The notes under the pieces: model-generated
Told to the model about the DNA's origin: nothing
Databases searched by the model: none
The model's input: only the letters and a program-made list of their open reading frames with translations
Part shown: positions 58,438 through 64,000 of the stretch, piece by piece
How positions within the stretch are numbered: position 1 is the first letter of the stretch
Layout of the letters: every line of letters begins with the position of its first letter
Position numbers and translations under genes: made by a program
NCBI GenBank assembly: GCA_001606155.1
Contig: LODT01000001.1
Span: 992,001 to 1,056,000 of the forward strand
Direction of reading: 5' to 3'
DNA length: 64,000 nucleotides
Source of the DNA: Tieghemostelium lacteum
Lineage: Eukaryota > Evosea > Eumycetozoa > Dictyosteliales > Raperosteliaceae

Positions 58438-61400
58438 AGAATCCTCTTCAATTGTTGGTGTATTTTCATTGTTTGTTGAGGACTCTTGTACTTGTTCAAA
58501 ATCTTTTTCATCAACTTCAATTGATGGTGGTTGAATCTTTTCAAAAGATTGATCAGATTCTGGATCAGAATCCTTAGAGAAGATATTATCAGTGTCAACT
58601 TCCTTTTCGTTGGAAATTGGTTGAGTTACAGCTTCAACTGGTTTAGTTTCTTCTTCTTTTTCTTCAGATTCATCTTGTTCAATTGGTGGTGGAATAGTTG
58701 AGTTCTCTTCTTCTTCCAAATCCTCTTCTTCCTCATCTTCACTCTCTTCATCCAAATCCTCTTTTTCTTCTTTAACTTCAACTTTCTCTTGTTCAACTAC
58801 TGGTTCAACAACTGTAGATTCAACTTGAGTGGTGACTGTAGAGGTAGATGTTTCTGAAATAGATTCAACTGGTTTATCATCATTATCAATAGGTGGAGGA
58901 GTTTGTTTTTCTTCTTGTTCCATTTCTTTTAATTCCTCATCCAATTCCTTTTGTAATTGTTTTTCTAGTTCTGGATCAATTTCTTCTTCTTCTTCATCAA
59001 TATCTATATCTTCATCTTCAACTTTATCCTCTACTTTGGTAGTTACAGTTTCTTTTTCAGATTCAACTACATCTGATGTCTCTTCTTTTGTTTTCTTACC
59101 AATATCATCAATTATAGCTCTGATATCAACTGAGTTGGAATTTACTTCATCTTCAAGTTCCTTTTGCATTTTTTCCAAATCAGCATTGTATTTCTTGAAT
59201 TCTTCTGGAGACATTTCATCCAAGTAATCATCATCATCGTCGTCATCATCATCGTCATTAGTCTTTGAATGTGTTACAACTTCAGTGGTAGTAGTTTCAA
59301 CAGTAGTAGTGGCAGTAACTGGAGTTTCTTCAACTGGTTTAGTTTCTTCTACTTTTTCCTCTTCTTCTTCTTTTTCCTCTTCTTTTTCCTCTTCTTCTTC
59401 TTCTTTTTCCTCCTCTTCTTCTTTTTCATCTTCTACTTTTTCTTCTACTTCTTCCTCTTCTTCTTCCTCTTCCTCTTCCTCCTCTTCTTCTTCCTCTTCC
59501 TCTTGTTTCTTTGGTTGTAAGAATTCCATAGTAGTTCTCTTTATGATACCTTTAATTGAATCTACAATATCTTCAGAAGAGTAAGAATCATCAGAATTAA
59601 ATTCTTCAGTTACCTGAACAAAGACTTGTTGCATAACAGATTTGACTTGTTTTTGTACATCTTCAGTAGAAACTGGAGTAGCAGCAGTAGTTGAGGTAGT
59701 AGCAGCAGTAGTTGGTAAATTATTCAATTTCTCTTTAGTCTCTTCAAGATCCTTTTCCAAATTGGCAATAGTAGTCTTATAAGATACTAACTGTTGTTCA
59801 AAATTAACTTGTAAATCTTGATTTTGTTTTTGTAGATTGGAAAGAGCTTGTGATTCAGAGAGTTTAGAAGATTCCATACCTTCACTATATCCCTTATTAT
59901 AAGACTTAATGACTTGTTCCTTCTCATCTTGGTATTGTTTTTGTACTAAATCCAATTGTTTCTGAACAGTGTCAATTCTCTGAGTCAAAGATTTCTTCTC
60001 ATCAATCAACTGTAACTCGACAGCTGTGATTGCTTCATCCTTTTGAGTGATAATAGATTGGAATTTCAATTCAACCTCTGCCTTAGCTTTCTCGATTTGT
60101 TCGTGAACTGATGACATTGCCTGTCTTTCGTTCTCCAAAGTCTCTTTAATCTGGACAATTTCGAGGTTCAATTGAGCAACCTTTTCATCAGACTTCTTTT
60201 TGAAACGCATCAAATCCAATTTTGATTTCTTGAGAGACTCTTCATGACTCTTTTCAGCTTGGGTCAAAGAGTCTTGAGCATCCTTGAGTTCGTCTTCCAA
60301 AGTCGATATCTTATCTTGATCTGATTTTCTAGCTGATTTATCTTCAAGAGCACGTTTATTCAAAACACGTACTTTGGCATTAGCCTCTTTTTCATTCTGT
60401 TTGGCAGCTTCGATATCTTGTTGAAGTTTAATGGAATCATCACGAGCACTGTTGAGATCTTCTTTCAAAGCATCAATATCTCTCTTGAGTGAATTAATCT
60501 GAGATTGAGATTTGTTGAATGACATTTGTCTATCAGCTAATTGATCTTCAACTGCTGTTTTATCCTTTTGTAATTCAATAATTTGCTTTCTCAACTGACT
60601 TACGTTATCAGTGATAGCCTCATTTCTAGATTCCATCATCTTAGTGTTCTCTTCTAAGAAAGCTTCATTCTTTTTATGGAGGGTAGCAATGTTTTCTTTC
60701 ATAGTAGTCAATCTGTTTTCCTTCTCAAGGTTCTCCTTTATAAGCTTTTCATTGTCCTCTACAAGTTTGTGGAGGGTTTGAACTAAAAGAACACCAGAGA
60801 TTGGAATGTCACCCTTGACAATTGGTTGTTGTAAACTATCAAATTTGTTAGAAACCAAGTCCAATTGTTTGGAAAATGATGCCAAATCAGATTTCAACTC
60901 CTTCTTGAATTCTCTCTCTTCAATCAACATTTGAATGGTCTCTGTAGATGAAGATTGTTGGACTACAACTGGTTGGGGTGGTGGAGGTGGTGGAGTAGGT
61001 TGAACAGGTTGAGGTGGTGGAGTAGGTTGAACAACAGTTTGAGGTGGTTGTTGAAGAATTATAGGTGGTGATGAAATTGGTACTAATGCACCACTGGTAG
61101 TCTGTGAGAACATTGTTGGTTGTGTTTGTAATGGGAATTGTGATTGCAATGGTGATTGTCCATATGGATTAGCACCTGGATATCCTTGCATTCCAAATTG
61201 ATTTGGTCCTCCAAATCCACCATTATTAAATCCATTATTTCCAAAATTATTATTTCCATATTGATTTGGACCATTATTATTACCAAATTGATTATTATTA
61301 CCAAAATTATTATTTCCAAAATTACCATTGTTATTATTATTATTATAATTACTATTATTGTTATTATAATTATTATTTTGGTTGTTATTATTTTGATTGT

Positions 61401-62795
61401 TGTTATAGTTATTATTTTGGTTGTTGTTGTTGTTGTTTTGGTTATTGTTTTGATTGCTGTTGTTATTGTAGTTATTTTGGTTGTTGTTATTGTTGTTTTG
61501 GTTATTTGATCTTTTAGATTGAGATTCATATTCACTATCGGATTGAGATGGTGATGAATTTTGGAAACCAGTTGGAGTACCAAGTTTAGCAACTCTTTGC
61601 ATTAGATTTTGTTTGTCATCTGATGGAGTAGGTGAATTATCAAAGATGGCATTTGGAAGTGATGGTTGTGGTGGTACAGCATTTGGGTTAGAACCGATAG
61701 ATGGTAGAGGTGGGTTCTCTTCCTTCTTTTTGATACCAGTAATTTCAATTTCAAAAATCAAATTGGCATTTGGTGCAATGTTTACATAACCTTTCTTTCC
61801 ATAGGCATACTCAGATGGAATGACCAAGACTCTCTTGACACCCTTCTTCATGCCAACTACACCAATTTCCCAACCTTTAATAGTCTTACCTTCACCAATA
61901 AGAAATCTGAATGGAGCATCACTTGCAATATTAGAGTCAAAAAGACTTCCCAATTTATTGGCAGTCTCTAACCAACCTTGGTATTTAATAGTAACTCTGT
62001 CACCGGGTCCAACTGGCTTACCTTTACCAGCAGACAAATCAGATAGATCCACAGAGGCCACACTAGTGAATCCTCCGCTTGCACATTTACAAATTGTCAT
62101 TTGAACGGCAAACTTATTGGCATCATCTGTAGAATTAAATGATATTGCCCAATTCTGTGACCCATCTGAAAATGTACCGTAGGTATTAGATACCTTATAT
62201 CCAAAGGTAGCTGAAATTGCAACATTTACTAGATACTTTTTATTGTTGTCATAAACCAACAATTGAAATTGTCCATTGGCTTTAACAATGGCAGTTGCTA
62301 GACTGCCAACTGTTGTATATTTTTCACTACCTGTATCACTATTGGTATTAAATAGGTATTAATACATCATTGTAAGCAATTGTGGGAGGGGGAGATGGTG
62401 TGGCAGTTTTAAAATTTTTGTTAAAAAATTTTTTTTCCATATTAAAACTACTGAGTTCCCCAGGTGGGACTTTTAAAAATTTGCTTATTTTCAAGAAAAG
62501 AATTTACTTTTACTTGAATGATTTGAATTTGATTTACTTACAATTTAAATAAGTGAATTGGGTATGAGATTAAAACTTCCATTGTTGATGATGATGTTGT
62601 TGTTTGATTTGAACTTGTAGTTGGTGTGTTAATTTGAGAAGATGAGTTTAATGAAATAGAAGATTGTTGTTTACTATTGATATAGGTTAATGATTGATTT
62701 CCCTGTAAATTGCTAGTATCTTTAAATAAGGATCCAAGTTTTTGTGAGCTGGCTGAATTTCTGTTACTGTATTCTTCAGAATCTGAGATATTCAT
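57859..62795 (-). CDS. FKBP15/WAFL-like protein (WH1-like + FKBP + coiled coil)
   Basis: Two exons: 62795-62542 and 62338-57859 (203-nt intron, phase 2), 1577 residues. The join gives SYPIHLFKF/DTGSEKYTTVGS. Exon 1 has KLGSLFKD, matching the N-terminal LASLFG of human FKBP15. A WH1/EVH1-like domain follows (LATAIVKANGQFQLLVYD to WAISFNSTDDANKFAVQM), then a PPIase domain (about residues 180-290: VTIKYQGWLE, SLFDSN, GWEIGVVGMKKGVKRVLVIP). A poly-Asn/Gln, Pro-rich linker, about 430 residues of coiled coil and an Asp/Glu-rich tail with runs of Glu complete it. FKBP15 (WAFL) links early endosomes to actin and microtubules. The FKBP pocket is partly degenerate, so peptidyl-prolyl activity is uncertain. 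Confidence 0.9.
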
Positions 62796-63172
62796 AATGA
62801 AACAATTTTAAAATATCCCTTTTATGCAAAATAACTGTAATTTCGGTGTATGAGTATCCTGTTCAAGTTTCTCAATTGTTTATGACTCTTACCAATAAGT
62901 AAAAATTAATCTAGAAATTCATATAAAAATATCTAGAATAAAGCCTTTGTATTGTTTGTATATTTATACAAAAAAGATAAAACTAATTATTGACAATAAA
63001 ATCTAAAAAGAAAAAAAAAAAAAAAAAAAAAAAAAAAGACTTTTTGTCCTTTTCTTTTGATTTTTCAGTTGCATTCACCATTAAGAAGAACAGTACTTAA
63101 TCATGTTTAACCATTTATTTATTTTATATACACATTAATTTCATTGTTATTTTTTAATGTTGATGAATTTAA
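62796..63172. other. Intergenic spacer with long poly-A tract
   Basis: 377 bp between the FKBP15-like start and the stop of the next minus-strand gene. It holds an uninterrupted run of about 29 A (about 63009-63037), the longest homopolymer noted in the window; no coding signal. Confidence 0.6.
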
Positions 63173-63971
63173 TTAAATCGATTTCTTTTGTTTTGGTGAA
63201 TGGTCAATGAAGGAATATAAAGTAGTGAGATTATAATAATAGTAATTGTTTCCTTTTATGAACCTAGAAATATAAATTAAAAATTAGGAACCTTTGATAT
63301 ATACATTATTAAAATTAATATAAATAATTTGTTTTCAAATAAGCATTATTAAAAAAAAAATAATAAACGTTGTTGGAAAGGATTTAAATAATAAATACCT
63401 TTGTTTTTTTGTTGTGTTATAATATAGTTTAATTACATACCATCATCATCTATTTTTAAAATTATTGAAAATAATTCATTATATTAATATTTATACAAAT
63501 ATATTGTAATTGTCCACCACTTTACATACCATCAGAAATTACTTGAAAACTATTAATTTTAAAAAGATTTGAATATATATTGGAACTATATATAGAATTT
63601 GAGGAAATTAAGTTTTAATGTTGGTATTCTAAAATAATAATAAAACCTTTGATATTTGATATCCAAAAAGGTTGATTGTTTGATTTGTTTTTTTTACCTT
63701 TTTGATGTATTTGTGTTATTTGGTGGACATGATGATGGTGATGATGATGATAATGGTTTGCTACTACTACAACTATTTACACTATTTATATTATTATTTA
63801 TTGTGGCTATACTGATGGATGATTTACTAGTTTGTGACAGTACAGGTGTCGATAGTATAGTAGATTTACTCAAATTACTACAAGTCACTTTTGTAAATGT
63901 ATTATGTGCTTTGGAAGCAACTTTAAAAGTCGATATAAATCCTCTTTGCATATTCTCAAGATAGACCAGTT
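63173..63971 (-). CDS. 3' part of an unrecognised gene, runs off the window
   Basis: Minus-strand gene whose start lies beyond 64000. One exon is 63971-63698 (after a GTTTTTCAG acceptor): LVYLENMQRGFISTFKVAS, KAHNTFTKVTCSNL, then Ser/Asn-rich. It ends at a GTAAAA donor in phase 2 and joins exon 63585-63530 (SSNIYSNLFKINSFQVISD, phase 1 at its end) across 112 nt. A probable last exon ends at a stop at 63173 and encodes NNYYYYNLTTLYSFIDHS and KQKKSI. Its acceptor is either TTCTAG at 63264 (phase 2) or AAAAG at 63253 (phase 1, which fits). A 9-nt micro-exon ATGATGATG (about 63445) bounded by AG and GTATGT is possible between them. Coordinates of the 3' half are therefore provisional. Family not recognised. 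Confidence 0.55.
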
Positions 63972-64000
63972 CTGAAAAACGAAAAATGAAAAAAATAGAA

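Noticed and set aside
59269-59584. Plus-strand poly-Phe and poly-Ser ORFs
   Set aside because: Reverse complement of the Glu runs in the FKBP15-like tail.
61156-61592. Ile/Tyr/Thr-rich ORFs in several frames
   Set aside because: Shadows of the Asn/Gln microsatellite coding region of the FKBP15-like gene.
1-64000. CRISPR arrays, bacterial operons, retroelement parts
   Set aside because: No spaced direct repeats, no Shine-Dalgarno-linked gene strings, and no reverse transcriptase, integrase or LTR pattern was seen.

Overview
This is an A+T-rich, gene-dense eukaryotic window of dictyostelid (social amoeba) type. The evidence is short introns (roughly 55-200 nt, GTAAGT/GTATGT/GTAGGT donors), Asn- and Gln-rich homopolymer tracts inside proteins, short A/T-only spacers, and clear homologues of conserved amoebozoan/opisthokont genes. 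Coding regions are less A+T-extreme than in D. discoideum, so another dictyostelid is more likely; the species cannot be named from this sequence alone. Most multi-exon models below were rebuilt by hand, checking that each splice join keeps the frame.

Layout. 1-15171 (+): midasin, lacking only its N-terminus, which lies before the window. 15255-23987 (-): two tandem paralogous membrane proteins with an autotransporter-like beta-solenoid ectodomain, separated by an apparently whole piggyBac-type DNA transposon (18220-20906) with TTAA duplications. 24219-30158: a Stealth sugar-phosphotransferase, the splicing factor RBM22 (+), a putative Get2/CAML-like membrane protein, an RNF141-like RING protein and a Rab4-type GTPase. 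30388-38861: an F-box/LRR protein, two small secreted proteins, a MoxR-like AAA+ protein without a P-loop, SGT1, and a C-22 sterol desaturase-type P450. 40003-51563: SMC5 (+), a TOM1-like 7TM protein, an LRR protein, a Cys-rich GPI-type surface protein (+), a kexin-like protease and Elongator subunit ELP6. 51970-55000: a stretch of broken genes (F-box-like pseudogene, hAT transposase remnant, E2-like fragment, one more degraded ORF). 55084-64000 (-): WDR75/Utp17, an FKBP15-like protein, and the 3' part of an unrecognised gene that runs off the right edge.

Functionally, midasin and WDR75 belong to ribosome biogenesis, RBM22 to splicing, ELP6 to tRNA wobble modification, SGT1 and the F-box/LRR proteins to the ubiquitin-ligase world, and Rab4, FKBP15 and the kexin-like protease to membrane traffic. 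They are not an operon; neighbours mostly have separate promoters. The most unusual parts are the tandem beta-solenoid pair with its near-identical 3' block, the piggyBac element inserted about 40 bp upstream of one pair member, and the MoxR-like protein with a lost P-loop.
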